A stretch of DNA of 64,000 bases, from the NCBI GenBank assembly GCA_049289295.1, contig JBATLL010000062.1, forward strand, positions 201,160 to 265,159. Reading direction: 5' to 3'. Shown in pieces: positions 9,067 to 18,260 of this stretch. This DNA is from BOKV01 sp049289295. GTDB taxonomy: Bacteria; Pseudomonadota; Alphaproteobacteria; Rhizobiales; Rhizobiaceae. A program made the translations under genes and the position numbers. Positions within the stretch are counted from its first letter, which is position 1, and each line of letters opens with the position of its first letter. Under the pieces are notes generated by a model. The model searched no databases, was not told where the DNA came from, and was given only the letters and a program-made list of their open reading frames with translations.

Positions 9067-10074
9067 TCAGGCCTTGCCAGCCAGTTCGCGCGACTGGGAA
9101 ACCCAGTCTTCACGATCAATGCGGCCCTTGAAGTTGAGTACTTCATCAACCTTTGCAATGTCTTCTGCCGTAAAGTTCGCAATCTGATCGAACTTGGTAA
9201 TGCCAAGGGCGTTGAGTTTGCCCTCCAGCACCGGGCCAACACCGGAAATCTTCTTCAGATCGTCCGCGTCGCCTTCCGGCGTTGCAAACAATGCCACGAC
9301 TTCGCCCGAGGCGTCGCCTTCGTCGAGCGCTGGTTCCGCGATCACTTCCGCCGAAGCACCGACATCAACGCCACGAATGCCCTGCTGGCGCGCGATACCG
9401 TCAATGGCGGCCTTCGCGATCAGTTCGCAGTAAAGCGCAATGGCGCGCGACGCATCGTCATTGCCCGGGATCGGATGATCGATCATGTCCGGATCGCAAT
9501 TGGTGTCGAGAATGGCGACGACCGGGATCTTGAGGCGGCGCGCCTCTGAAACCGCAATCGATTCCTTGTTGGTGTCGACAATGAACAGGAGGTCAGGCGT
9601 GCCGCCCATGTCCTTGATCCCGCCGAGCGCCCGCTCGAGCTTGTCGCGCTCGCGCGTCAGCATCAGGCGTTCCTTCTTGGTCAGGTGGCCGGAATCGGCG
9701 CTGCTGAGCAGTTCATCAACCTGGCGCAGGCGCTTGATCGAGTTGGAAATCGTGTTCCAGTTCGTCAGCATGCCGCCGAGCCAGCGGGAATTCACATAAT
9801 ACTGGGCCGAACGCTTCGCGGCATCGGCAATGATTTCCGAGGCCTGGCGCTTTGTGCCGACAAACAGCACGCGTCCGCCATTGGCGACCACGTCGGAAAC
9901 GATCTTCAGCGCCTGGTGCAGCAGCGGCACGGTCTGGGCAAGATCGACAATGTGGATATTGTTGCGGGCACCGAAAATGTAACGTTCCATTTTCGGGTTC
10001 CAGCGGTGAGTCTGGTGACCAAAGTGACAGCCAGCTTCGAGCAGCTGGCGAAGCGTGAAATCAGGCAGCGCCAT
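9067..10074 (-). CDS. rpsB: 30S ribosomal protein S2 with C-terminal helix-hairpin-helix tail
   Basis: The first roughly 250 residues are a normal uS2 protein (MALPDFTLRQLLEAGCHFGH start, RWLGGMLTN, DTNCDPDMIDHPIPGNDD). The protein runs to 335 residues because of an added tail: an acidic linker and then, at about 269-332, a helix-hairpin-helix-like domain beginning DADDLKKISGVGPVLEGKLN. Almost the same domain ends NuoE in this window. Such tails occur on a few Rhizobiales proteins, but their role on the ribosome is not known to me. SD AAGGA stands 9 bases before the ATG. tsf follows. Confidence 0.96.
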   Translation of the reverse strand: MALPDFTLRQLLEAGCHFGHQTHRWNPKMERYIFGARNNIHIVDLAQTVPLLHQALKIVSDVVANGGRVLFVGTKRQASEIIADAAKRSAQYYVNSRWLGGMLTNWNTISNSIKRLRQVDELLSSADSGHLTKKERLMLTRERDKLERALGGIKDMGGTPDLLFIVDTNKESIAVSEARRLKIPVVAILDTNCDPDMIDHPIPGNDDASRAIALYCELIAKAAIDGIARQQGIRGVDVGASAEVIAEPALDEGDASGEVVALFATPEGDADDLKKISGVGPVLEGKLNALGITKFDQIANFTAEDIAKVDEVLNFKGRIDREDWVSQSRELAGKA

Positions 10075-10307
10075 GTGTGGTATCCTTTACCGGTTGAACC
10101 TCCGCGGGCAATGAACGGCGCCTGGGGCGCGTCACCGGAGCGAAACCTGCAATGCCATGGCCTTTCGACCGTCAGGGGCTGAGGCAGGTTCGTATTCCCG
10201 CGTGTGGAATGGGCGGGTGCTTACAGGATTATGCTGCACTGCGCAAGGGGGGCTGGCCGCTCCCTGTCACCGGGCGGGCAGCGACCGGCGCCAACAGGCC
10301 TGCGTCA

Positions 10308-10793
10308 TCAGGGACGATAAATCCGCCAGACCGGTCCGGGACCCAATGGCATGTCTTCCATCTTCCAGAAATGCATGCCCGACTTTTCCATTACCCGCTG
10401 TGACGCCAGGTTCGCGGCATCTGTGGCTGCCCACACATGGCCTACATCCTCCACGGCGAAAGCCAACTCCTGTCCGATCCGGGCCAGCGCAGTGGCAATA
10501 CCGCGTCCCCACCAGTCCGGATGCACGATCCAGATGAGTTCGCGACCGCCATTATGTTCACCTTCCCGGATTTCCAGGTAAGTCATCACCCGACCATCTT
10601 CCTCGATGATCCAGCCACCGATTCCTGGCTGGGGCGGCCTTTGGGCAAGTGTGCCGACAAGCCAGGGAACATAGTCACCAGGCGGCGCGCCATCGAAAAG
10701 ATAGCGATAGACCGGCTCCAGATTGAACAGATCGTTGATTGCCGCCTCGTGTCGCGCCTCGACAGCTACCAGCCTGTCGCGAATGGCCGTCAT
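10308..10793 (-). CDS. GNAT family N-acetyltransferase
   Basis: A 161-residue GNAT-fold protein. The acetyl-CoA pyrophosphate-binding motif is visible as WWGRGIATALAR in the middle, and the later motif NLASQRVMEKSGM is the usual motif B region of RimJ/RimL-like acetyltransferases. The substrate cannot be told from sequence. Its start overlaps the dnaE stop by four bases (ATGA), so it is probably translated from the dnaE message. It is followed by 233 bases before the rpsB start. Confidence 0.85.
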   Translation of the reverse strand: MTAIRDRLVAVEARHEAAINDLFNLEPVYRYLFDGAPPGDYVPWLVGTLAQRPPQPGIGGWIIEEDGRVMTYLEIREGEHNGGRELIWIVHPDWWGRGIATALARIGQELAFAVEDVGHVWAATDAANLASQRVMEKSGMHFWKMEDMPLGPGPVWRIYRP

Positions 10794-13700
10794 ACAAGTT
10801 CCACGTCCACTACGCCCGGAATGCCCTTGATGGCTCGGGCAATCTGGGGCGAAACCTGAAACCGGTTGGAAAGCTCGATTTCAACTTCGCGCGCACCATT
10901 CTCGCGAATGAGGATGAAACTGACTTGTCCTTCGCCCGCGCTTCTCCCGACGGGCTGCAACAGCGGATGGAGTGTCGCCACCGGCTTTTCATCAGCCAGG
11001 AAAATGCGCAGATTGCGGGCTTCTCGCATCGCCTGCTCTTCGAGCGACTCGACCGACTGGATGCGAATGCTCACGCCCTCGGGGCGAAGATCGGCACCCG
11101 CCAGGATAATGACCGATTGCCCGATTTCCAGCTGGTCGCGGAAACGTGCCAGCCCCTCTTCGAACATGACCGCCTCATATTGCCCGGACGGATCGGACAT
11201 CTGCACGATCGCCATGCGCTTGCCGGTACGCGTCTTGCGTTCCTGGCGCGATGTCACCGTGCCAGCCAGGCGACCGGCCGTTGCCCCCGCCCGCACGGAG
11301 CGTTCGAAATCGCCATAGAGCTGGACGCGCATCTTCTCCATCAGCGGCTTGTATTCCTCCAGCGGATGCGAGGACAGGTAGAAGCCGATGGCCTGGAATT
11401 CACGCTGCAGCTTCTCCGCAGGCATCCATGGCTTGGCGGCAGGCAGCAGGATCGCTTCCTGGCTCATGGCAGCGCCAGAAGCTGCGAACATGTCATTCTG
11501 GCCGCTATTGCGGTCCTGCGCGGTGCGGCTGGCATGCCCCATCAGCCGCTCGATACCAGCCATCAGCCGCTCGCGCGGCAAACCGAAACAGTCAAGCGCG
11601 CCAGCAGCAATCAGGCTTTCAAGCGTGCGGCGATTGACCAGCCTGATGTCCACGCGGGTGAAGAAGTCGGTCAGGTCGCGATAGGGTCCGTTCGCTTCGC
11701 GCTCGGCGACGATCTGGCTGACAGCCCCCTCGCCCACGCCCTTGATCGCGGCCAGAGCGTAATAGATGCGCCCATCCGCGACACTGAAACCGGCCTGCGC
11801 CTTTTGCACACATGGCGCAACGATTTCGATGCCCTGCTGGCGAGCTTCCTGATGAAACACCGAAAGCTTGTCGGTATTGTTGATGTCGAGCTGCATTGAT
11901 GCTGCAAGGAACTCGACCGGATGCCAGGCCTTCAGCCATGCCGTCTGATAGGAAACGAGCGCATAGGCGGCCGCGTGGGACTTGTTGAAGCCATAATCGG
12001 CAAATTTCGCCAGCAGGTCAAAAATCTCGTTGGATTTTGGCCGCGACACGCCACGCTCGACTGCACCATCCACGAACCGCTCGCGCTGCTTGTCCATTTC
12101 GGCGCGGATCTTCTTGCCCATTGCCCGGCGCAGCAGGTCGGCTTCGCCAAGTGAATAGCCGGACAACAGCTGTGCGATCTGCATCACCTGTTCCTGGTAG
12201 ATGATGACGCCATGCGTCTCCTTCAGGATCGGCTCGATCTTCTCGTGAATGTAGCTGGCCTTCTCCAGCCCGTTCTTGCGGTCATTGTAGACGGGAATAT
12301 TGTCCATCGGGCCGGGGCGATACAGTGCCACAAGGGCGATTATATCCTCGAACCGGTCAGGCTTCATCCCGATGAGCGCCTTGCGCATGCCCATCGATTC
12401 CAGCTGGAACACGCCGACAGTCTCGCCGCGCGTCAGCATTTCGAAGGTGGACGTGTCATCGAGCGCAATGGTGGCGATGTCGACCACCGTTCCCTTCTGC
12501 GCAATGAACTCGATCGCCTTCTGGATCACCGTAAGCGTCTTCAGGCCGAGAAAGTCGAACTTCACCAGGCCGGCGGCTTCAGCCCATTTCATCGAATATT
12601 GCGTGACCGGCATGTCGGAACGCGGATCGCGATAGAGCGGCACCAGTTCTTCAAGCGGCCGGTCACCGATGACGATACCCGCGGCATGGGTCGAGGCATG
12701 CCGGTAAAGCCCCTCCAGTCGCGTTGAGATATCGAACAGCGTCTTGACGATTTCCTCTTCGCGCGCCGCTTCCTGCAACCGCGGTTCCCCGTCGATTGCC
12801 GCCTTGAGCGTTACCGGATTTGCCGGGTTTGATGGCACCAGCTTGCACAGCCTGTCGACCTGGCCATAGGGCATTTGCAGGACACGCCCGACATCGCGCA
12901 GCACCGCGCGCGCCTGCAGGGTTCCGAAGGTGATGATCTGCGCGACCTGCCCCCGGCCATACTTTTCCTGCACGTAGCGGATGACCTCTTCACGCCTTTC
13001 CTGGCAGAAGTCGATATCGAAATCCGGCATCGAGACGCGTTCGGGGTTGAGAAAGCGTTCGAACAGCAGCGAGAAGCGCATCGGGTCGATGTCGGTGATT
13101 GTCAGCGACCAGGCAACGAGCGAACCCGCACCCGATCCACGCCCCGGACCAACCGGGATGCCCTGGTGCTTGGCCCACTTGATGAAGTCGGCAACGATCA
13201 GGAAATAACCCGGGAAACCCATCTGCTCGATGACACCCAGTTCGAATTCGAGCCGTTCCTCATAATCCTTGCGGGTAAAGCCGGGAGCCGTTTCGGCATG
13301 CTCAAGCCGCTCGCTCAGCCCTTCGCGTGCGCTCTTCTTCAATTCTTCCGTTTCAGAGGCCCGTGCCGATTCCGGATCACTGCTTTCACCGGTGAAGCGC
13401 GGCAGGATCGGGTCATGCTTCTGGGCCCGGAATGCACATCGGCGCGCAATCTCGACGGTGTTTTCGAGTGCTTCGGGCAGGTCGGCGAAAAGCAGCGACA
13501 TTTCCCCGCGTGACTTGAAGTAGTGTTCAGGGCTGAGCCGCCTGCGATCATCGGCGGCAACCACCGTCCCCTCGGCAATTGCCATCAGCGCGTCATGCGC
13601 CTCGAAATCATTGCGCGAGGCAAAGAAGGGTTCGTTGGTAGCCACCAGTGGCAGATCATGACGATAGGCAAGATCGATCAGCGCACCTTCAATGCGTCGC

Positions 13701-14365
13701 TCGCCAGCATTCTGGCGATGGCGTTGCAATTCGACATAGAGCCTGTTCGCGAAGGTGGCCTTGAGGCGCACAAGCCGCTCTTCGGCCTGGCTGCCATGCC
13801 CCTCCCCGACAAGCCCGTCCAGTGGCCCTTCCGGTCCACCTGTCAGCACGATCAGACCGCCATTGTAGCGCTCGATATCACTGATGCGTACATGCGGGCC
13901 ATGCGGCAGGCCTGTATGGGCCTGTTCGTCCTGCGTTTCATCTTCGCGCCCACCGTCAAGATGTGCCATCGAAACGAGCCTGGTCAGATTGGCAAAACCG
14001 GTCTTGTCCATGGCCAGCAGAACGAGCGAACCGTGCCGGACCGTGCCGTGCCGTGCATGGCTCGTATCCACATCCCGGAAATCAACGGCAAGCACGGCGC
14101 CCATGATCGGCTGAATGCCCCTGGAGGCAGCTTTTTCCGAGAATTCCAGCGCGCCAAAAAGATTGTTGCGATCCGTTACCGCAAGCGCGGGCTGCCTGTC
14201 GTGGGCGGCAAGGTCGACAAGTTTGGCAAGTTGCAGCGCGCCTTCCAGCAGGCTGTAGGCAGAATGAACATGCAGATGGACAAAGCCCGGACCGCTCGCG
14301 CGGCCAGCCTTGTTCCTCTCGCCCCCACCGGGGCCACTGTTCACTTCAAAGCCTGCCGCTGCCAC
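10790..14365 (-). CDS. dnaE: DNA polymerase III subunit alpha
   Basis: Catalytic subunit of the replicative polymerase. The PHP domain is at the N-terminus (FVHLHVHSAYSLLEGALQL), the catalytic palm carries PDFDIDFCQERR with two metal-binding Asp residues and GPGRGSGAGSLVAW, and a tandem HhH region and OB-fold follow. The 1191-residue size is typical of DnaE1. The start is a GTG at 14365; an internal GTG 18 bases later is also possible. The region before it contains a 12-bp stem-loop and a separate SOS-type promoter driving a micropeptide, so dnaE may lie in a LexA-responsive transcript. Confidence 0.95.
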   Translation of the reverse strand: MAAAGFEVNSGPGGGERNKAGRASGPGFVHLHVHSAYSLLEGALQLAKLVDLAAHDRQPALAVTDRNNLFGALEFSEKAASRGIQPIMGAVLAVDFRDVDTSHARHGTVRHGSLVLLAMDKTGFANLTRLVSMAHLDGGREDETQDEQAHTGLPHGPHVRISDIERYNGGLIVLTGGPEGPLDGLVGEGHGSQAEERLVRLKATFANRLYVELQRHRQNAGERRIEGALIDLAYRHDLPLVATNEPFFASRNDFEAHDALMAIAEGTVVAADDRRRLSPEHYFKSRGEMSLLFADLPEALENTVEIARRCAFRAQKHDPILPRFTGESSDPESARASETEELKKSAREGLSERLEHAETAPGFTRKDYEERLEFELGVIEQMGFPGYFLIVADFIKWAKHQGIPVGPGRGSGAGSLVAWSLTITDIDPMRFSLLFERFLNPERVSMPDFDIDFCQERREEVIRYVQEKYGRGQVAQIITFGTLQARAVLRDVGRVLQMPYGQVDRLCKLVPSNPANPVTLKAAIDGEPRLQEAAREEEIVKTLFDISTRLEGLYRHASTHAAGIVIGDRPLEELVPLYRDPRSDMPVTQYSMKWAEAAGLVKFDFLGLKTLTVIQKAIEFIAQKGTVVDIATIALDDTSTFEMLTRGETVGVFQLESMGMRKALIGMKPDRFEDIIALVALYRPGPMDNIPVYNDRKNGLEKASYIHEKIEPILKETHGVIIYQEQVMQIAQLLSGYSLGEADLLRRAMGKKIRAEMDKQRERFVDGAVERGVSRPKSNEIFDLLAKFADYGFNKSHAAAYALVSYQTAWLKAWHPVEFLAASMQLDINNTDKLSVFHQEARQQGIEIVAPCVQKAQAGFSVADGRIYYALAAIKGVGEGAVSQIVAEREANGPYRDLTDFFTRVDIRLVNRRTLESLIAAGALDCFGLPRERLMAGIERLMGHASRTAQDRNSGQNDMFAASGAAMSQEAILLPAAKPWMPAEKLQREFQAIGFYLSSHPLEEYKPLMEKMRVQLYGDFERSVRAGATAGRLAGTVTSRQERKTRTGKRMAIVQMSDPSGQYEAVMFEEGLARFRDQLEIGQSVIILAGADLRPEGVSIRIQSVESLEEQAMREARNLRIFLADEKPVATLHPLLQPVGRSAGEGQVSFILIRENGAREVEIELSNRFQVSPQIARAIKGIPGVVDVELV

Positions 14366-14380
14366 TGTTCAAACCGCTCG

Positions 14381-14416
14381 ATGATTTCCGGCCAATTGAG
14401 ATTCGCCGGAAATCAT
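14381..14416 (-). other. perfect 12-bp stem-loop just upstream of dnaE
   Basis: ATGATTTCCGGC (14381-14392) and GCCGGAAATCAT (14405-14416) are exact inverted copies around a 12-base loop. There is no T-run on either side, so a simple terminator is unlikely. On the minus-strand RNA the hairpin ends 15 bases before the dnaE GTG, where it could affect translation or readthrough from the upstream micropeptide gene. Confidence 0.5.
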
Positions 14417-14599
14417 GCGGTACGCGGAAGAAACGGGCAACCGCAACGCGGTCGAAATCGCCGTGAAATGCCTGATGTCAACGCAATTCAGTCAGGTGCG
14501 TTCACCAGGGCCGGATGGTTCTGGCCTGCTGCCCCCGGGTCACGGTAAAAAACTGAACCCGCAATCCGAAGCACCAGGCCAGATTTGTGATTGAAAAAG

Positions 14600-14698
14600 T
14601 CAGGCAATGGCCTTCAGGATATCGGCCCAGGTGAACACTGCCGTGAGGAAAAGGCTGATCGTCGCAAGAGAAGCCACATCGCGCAGGGAAACATACAT
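14600..14698 (-). CDS. 32-residue predicted membrane peptide behind a LexA-box promoter
   Basis: The ATG at 14698 is preceded by GGAGG with a 7-base spacer, an excellent ribosome site, and opens a 33-codon frame including stop. The peptide starts MYVSLRDVASLATISLFL and ends ADILKAIA. Residues about 8-24 form one hydrophobic segment, so a single-pass inner-membrane peptide is expected. A promoter with a GAAC-N7-GAAC box lies 44-78 bases upstream. Small LexA-controlled membrane peptides are known in other bacteria (SidA of Caulobacter blocks division, TisB of E. coli depolarises the membrane), but I see no basis for calling this an orthologue. Reality is supported by SD, promoter and position, not by homology. 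Confidence 0.65.
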   Translation of the reverse strand: MYVSLRDVASLATISLFLTAVFTWADILKAIA

Positions 14699-14741
14699 GG
14701 TCAGTCCTCCAACCGGGCAACAATGGCCCAAATCCTTGTAT

Positions 14742-14776
14742 GTTCTTTTTATGTTCTCTCTTGTTCCCTATGTCAA
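14742..14776 (-). promoter_or_regulatory. SOS promoter with LexA box
   Basis: On the minus strand TTGACA (14776-14771) is followed after 17 bases by CATAAA (14753-14748). Overlapping the -10 is GAACATAAAAAGAAC (14756-14742), an exact match to the alphaproteobacterial LexA consensus GAAC-N7-GAAC. A third GAAC (14766-14763) lies six bases further upstream. Placement over the core promoter is what a repressor site should look like. It lies just past the lolD stop and drives the 32-codon peptide, possibly also dnaE. Confidence 0.75.
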
Positions 14777-14794
14777 CAGGTTTTCTGGTTTTGT

Positions 14795-15481
14795 TCACAC
14801 CTTGAATGGAGCAATTTTTCCGTGAACGAGCGTAACGCACCTGTCCATGCGCCTTGCCAGTTCATGATTATGGGTCGCAACAAGTGCAGCAACACCACTT
14901 GAGCGCACCAGATGCTCGAGCATGGAAAAGACATGGGCCGAAGTGTCCGGATCCAGATTTCCCGTCGGTTCGTCTGCAAGCAGCAGTTTTGGTCCATTGG
15001 CCACCGCGCGTGCTATGGCAACGCGCTGCTGCTCCCCACCCGACAATTGCGCCGGACGATGGCCCGCGCGCTCGTAAATCTTCATGGCCTGCAGAAGTTC
15101 CCCGGCACGCTGTCGTGCAAGTCCCTTGCTCACGCCCCTGATCAGTTGCGGAACCATCAGGTTTTCCTCCGCGGAGAACTCCGGCAGCAGGTGATGGAAC
15201 TGGTAGACAAAGCCGATATCGTTGCGCCGCATGACAGTACGGTTGCGATCAGCCATGCCGCGCGTGGCAAGTCCATTGATATAGACCTCACCGCCATCGG
15301 GCCGCTCCAGCAGACCCGCCAGATGCAGCAGGGTCGATTTGCCGGTTCCCGACGGCGCGACAAGGGCAACCAACTCACCGCGCTGCATTTCCAGATTAGC
15401 GCCATCAAGCACGACAAGACTGCCAGCCGTTTCACGGTAGGCGCGGCGCACCTTTTCGACGCGGAGGACCGGATCACTCAT
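14795..15481 (-). CDS. lolD: lipoprotein-releasing ABC transporter ATP-binding protein
   Basis: ATPase of the LolCDE-type complex that extracts lipoproteins from the inner membrane. The frame is open to 15643, but the start MSDPVLRVEKVRRAYRE at 15481 overlaps the lolC stop by eight bases (ATGAGTGA) and gives 228 residues, the normal size. Walker A reads APSGTGKST (Ala in place of the usual first Gly), the signature is LSGGEQQRVAIARA and Walker B is LLLADEPTGNLD. It is coupled to the permease gene upstream. Confidence 0.93.
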   Translation of the reverse strand: MSDPVLRVEKVRRAYRETAGSLVVLDGANLEMQRGELVALVAPSGTGKSTLLHLAGLLERPDGGEVYINGLATRGMADRNRTVMRRNDIGFVYQFHHLLPEFSAEENLMVPQLIRGVSKGLARQRAGELLQAMKIYERAGHRPAQLSGGEQQRVAIARAVANGPKLLLADEPTGNLDPDTSAHVFSMLEHLVRSSGVAALVATHNHELARRMDRCVTLVHGKIAPFKV

Positions 15482-16796
15482 ATCGTAGCGCCTCCACCGG
15501 ATCGAGCCGCGCGGCACGCCATGCCGGGAAGATCGTCGCCAGGAATGAAAGCGCAAGCGCCATGACGACAATCGATACCGTTTCGCCCGTATCCATGCGG
15601 GCGGGAATGTCGGACAGGAACCGCACGGTCGGATCCCACACATGCCCGCCGACGAGCCAGTCGACGAAATTCTGGATTGCCTTGATGTTGAGGCACACGA
15701 GCACCCCGAGCAATACCCCGACCACCGTGCCGGAAATGCCGATTGCAGAGCCAGTCATCATGAAGATGCGCATGATCGAAAAGCGCGTGGCCCCCATGGT
15801 CCGCAGGATGGCAATGTCCCTGCCCTTGTCCTTCACCAGCATGGTCAGGCCGGAAATGATGTTGAGGGCTGCAACCAGAATGATCAGTGTCAGGATCATG
15901 AACATCACGTTGCGCTCCACCTGAAGCGCGGTGAAGAAGCTCATGTTGCGTTGTCGCCAGTCTGTCAGGAAATGCGGGCGTGCAATCGCCGTGGCAATCG
16001 CATCGCGCATGCTGCCCACCGAGTCCGGCTCATCGACATAGACCTCGATGGCGGAAACCTTCGCTTCAGAATTGAAGTAGAGCTGGGCTTCACTGAGCGG
16101 CAGATAGGCAATCGAGGCATCATACTCGCTCATGCCGATCTCGAAGATCGCAACAACCGGATAGGCCTTCACGCGGGGCGTCGTGCCAAAGGGCGTCACA
16201 TCCCCTTCAGGCGATATGATCGTCAGCAGATCACCGGCATGCAGCCCGAGATTCTGCGCAAGGCGAATGCCTATCGCGACCCCTTCATTCTCGTCAAAGC
16301 CAGCAAGCGTTCCCTCGCGCACATTGCCCGAAATTCCCTTGATCTGCTGAATATCCTTTTCGCGCACGCCGCGTATCAGCGCGCCGGTGCCTGCTGTTCC
16401 ACGTTGGCCGGAGACGAGCGCCTGGCCCTCGACGAGTGGCACGGCAAGCCGCACGCCTTCAACACCCGACAGGCGGTCTGCAACCGCTGCATAATCCGTC
16501 AGGTCATAATCGATGGGCTGAACGATGACATGACCGTTCATGCCGAGGATGCGCGTGAGCAGTTCCGCGCGAAATCCGTTCATCACCGCCATGACGATGA
16601 TCAGCGTCGCCACGCCCAGCATGATGCCGATGAAGGAAAAGCCAGCGATCACCGAAATGAAGGCTTCCTTGCGCCGTGCGCGCAGATAGCGCCCCGCCAG
16701 CAGCCACTCGAAGGCGCTGAAGGGCCCCGGCGCCTTCACCGGCACACCGGAATCCCCGTCAAACGCGCTTCGGCTCTCTGGCGGCAAGGCATTCAT
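15474..16796 (-). CDS. lolC: lipoprotein-releasing ABC transporter permease (LolC/LolE family)
   Basis: Membrane subunit of the lipoprotein release machine. It has the MacB-like layout: one N-terminal helix after FEWLLAGRYLRARRKEAFISVIAGFSFIG, a large periplasmic domain, then three C-terminal helices with the FtsX motif region (LRTMGATRFSIMRIFMMTG) and a final ARLDPVEALRYE. Alphaproteobacteria usually have a single LolC/E-type permease acting as a homodimer. An in-frame ATG exists at 16823, inside proS; the ATG at 16796, four bases after the proS stop, is preferred and gives 440 residues. Confidence 0.92.
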   Translation of the reverse strand: MNALPPESRSAFDGDSGVPVKAPGPFSAFEWLLAGRYLRARRKEAFISVIAGFSFIGIMLGVATLIIVMAVMNGFRAELLTRILGMNGHVIVQPIDYDLTDYAAVADRLSGVEGVRLAVPLVEGQALVSGQRGTAGTGALIRGVREKDIQQIKGISGNVREGTLAGFDENEGVAIGIRLAQNLGLHAGDLLTIISPEGDVTPFGTTPRVKAYPVVAIFEIGMSEYDASIAYLPLSEAQLYFNSEAKVSAIEVYVDEPDSVGSMRDAIATAIARPHFLTDWRQRNMSFFTALQVERNVMFMILTLIILVAALNIISGLTMLVKDKGRDIAILRTMGATRFSIMRIFMMTGSAIGISGTVVGVLLGVLVCLNIKAIQNFVDWLVGGHVWDPTVRFLSDIPARMDTGETVSIVVMALALSFLATIFPAWRAARLDPVEALRYE

Positions 16797-16800
16797 CGCT

Positions 16801-18135
16801 TCAGGCCTGCCTGCTGCTGGCAAGATGGTTCACCAGCGCCTCTGCCGTCAGCGTCATGCGCTCGCCATCCTTGCGCCGTTTCAGTTCGACCGTTCCCTCG
16901 CCCACACCGCGCGGGCCGACAATCACCTGCCATGGCAGGCCTATCAGGTCCATGCCCGCAAACTTTGCTCCGGCGCGATTGTCGGTATCGTCCAGAAGCA
17001 CATCGAAACCGGCATTGGTGAGCTGGAGATAGAGATCATCGCAAACCTTGTCGACTGCACCATCACCGGACTTCATGTTCACGATCCCCACATCGAACGG
17101 CGCGACGGATTGCGGCCAGCAAATGCCATTCTCGTCATGGGAAGCTTCGATAATGGCTGCAACGAGGCGGGACGGACCAATGCCATATGAACCCATGGAG
17201 ACAATGTGTTCCTTGCCATCCGGACCCATCACCTTCGCACCCATCGGTTCGGAATATTTGGTGCCGAAATGGAAGATATGTCCGACCTCGATACCGCGCG
17301 CGGAAAGGCGGTCGCCCTCGTCTATGGCGCTCCATGCAGCTTCGTCATGCATTTCATCCGTGGCGGCATAGGGCGTTGTCCAGCGCTCAACGATCTGGGC
17401 AATCTGCTGGTCATTGGAGAAATCGGTTCCCGAATCCGGCACCGCGAGACCGAGATAGTCCTTGTGGCAGAAAACCTGGCTCTCGCCGGTATCGGCCAGA
17501 ATGATGAATTCGTGGCTCAGATCGCCACCAATGGGACCCGTATCGGCGCGCATCGGAATTGCCTTCATCCCCACCCGGTCGAAGGTACGCAGATAGGAAA
17601 CGAACATGCGGTAATAGGCTGCCTTCGCGCCATCATAGTCGAGGTCAAACGAATAGGCGTCCTTCATCAGGAATTCGCGCGAGCGCATCACGCCGAAGCG
17701 CGGGCGCACCTCGTCCCGGAATTTCCACTGTATGTGATAGAGATTGAGCGGCAGGTCCTTGTAGGACTTCACATAGGCGCGGAAAATTTCCGTCACCATC
17801 TCCTCGTTGGTCGGGCCGAACAGCATGTCGCGTTCATGGCGATCCTGAATGCGCAGCATCTCCTTGCCATAGGCTTCATACCGTCCGCTTTCGCGCCAGA
17901 GGTCTGCCGACTGGATCACCGGCATCAGTATCTCATGTGCGCCAGCGCGGTTCTGTTCCTCGCGAACAATCGCGCAAACCTTGTCCAGCACCCGCTTGCC
18001 CAGCGGCAGCCATGAATAGATCCCCGCCGATTGCTGCCGGATCATGCCCGCGCGTAGCATCAGCCGATGCGACACGATTTCGGCTTCCTTTGGGTTTTCC
18101 TTGAGAAGGGGAATGAAGTAACGCGACAAACGCAT
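16801..18135 (-). CDS. proS: prolyl-tRNA synthetase
   Basis: Class II aminoacyl-tRNA synthetase that charges tRNA-Pro. At 444 residues it is the short alphaproteobacterial type without the large editing insertion found in E. coli. Motif 2 region RDEVRPRFGVMRSREFLMKDAYSF and the motif-bearing FGPTNEEMVTEIFR are present, followed by the C-terminal anticodon-binding domain. The frame is open to 18282, but MRLSRYFIPLLKE at 18135 is the family's usual start. It heads the proS-lolC-lolD group. Confidence 0.95.
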   Translation of the reverse strand: MRLSRYFIPLLKENPKEAEIVSHRLMLRAGMIRQQSAGIYSWLPLGKRVLDKVCAIVREEQNRAGAHEILMPVIQSADLWRESGRYEAYGKEMLRIQDRHERDMLFGPTNEEMVTEIFRAYVKSYKDLPLNLYHIQWKFRDEVRPRFGVMRSREFLMKDAYSFDLDYDGAKAAYYRMFVSYLRTFDRVGMKAIPMRADTGPIGGDLSHEFIILADTGESQVFCHKDYLGLAVPDSGTDFSNDQQIAQIVERWTTPYAATDEMHDEAAWSAIDEGDRLSARGIEVGHIFHFGTKYSEPMGAKVMGPDGKEHIVSMGSYGIGPSRLVAAIIEASHDENGICWPQSVAPFDVGIVNMKSGDGAVDKVCDDLYLQLTNAGFDVLLDDTDNRAGAKFAGMDLIGLPWQVIVGPRGVGEGTVELKRRKDGERMTLTAEALVNHLASSRQA

Positions 18136-18231
18136 GGTTTTTCCAGATTTGATCGAATGCCGACAAGGCAGGTTGAAGCAGTTTTCGACGGCCCTGAAAC
18201 CCACGGGCCCTGACCGGTTCCCTCGGATTGA

Positions 18232-18260
18232 TTCAACCCGATCGGATGCTGCTCTATAAT
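18232..18260 (+). promoter_or_regulatory. putative promoter for the exported-protein gene
   Basis: TTCAAC (18232-18237) is followed after 17 bases by a perfect TATAAT (18255-18260). It lies in the 316-base divergent gap between proS and the gene at 18452 and would give a leader of about 185 bases. A weaker pair TTGGCT/CGCTAT (18297-18325) lies further in. Nothing else recognisable was seen in this gap. Confidence 0.45.

Noticed and set aside
7803..9131. 442-codon plus-strand frame
   Set aside because: Antisense to tsf and the pyrH start; the length is explained by high GC and codon bias of the real gene.
10739..11899. 386-codon plus-strand frame
   Set aside because: Antisense to the C-terminal part of dnaE, no start signal.
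14341..14413. Minus-strand frame reading NLNWPEIIERFEQWQRQALK just before dnaE
   Set aside because: The sequence looks protein-like, but the frame is closed by a stop about 24 codons upstream and has no start codon or ribosome site; it overlaps the stem-loop and the dnaE start.
14415..14594. Plus-strand frame starting MRYAEETGNRNAVEIAVKCL
   Set aside because: No Shine-Dalgarno sequence, the start lies inside the stem-loop, and the second half is low-complexity Pro/Gly; not supported.
15642..17021. 459-codon plus-strand frame
   Set aside because: Antisense to lolC and proS, His/Arg-rich composition typical of shadow frames.
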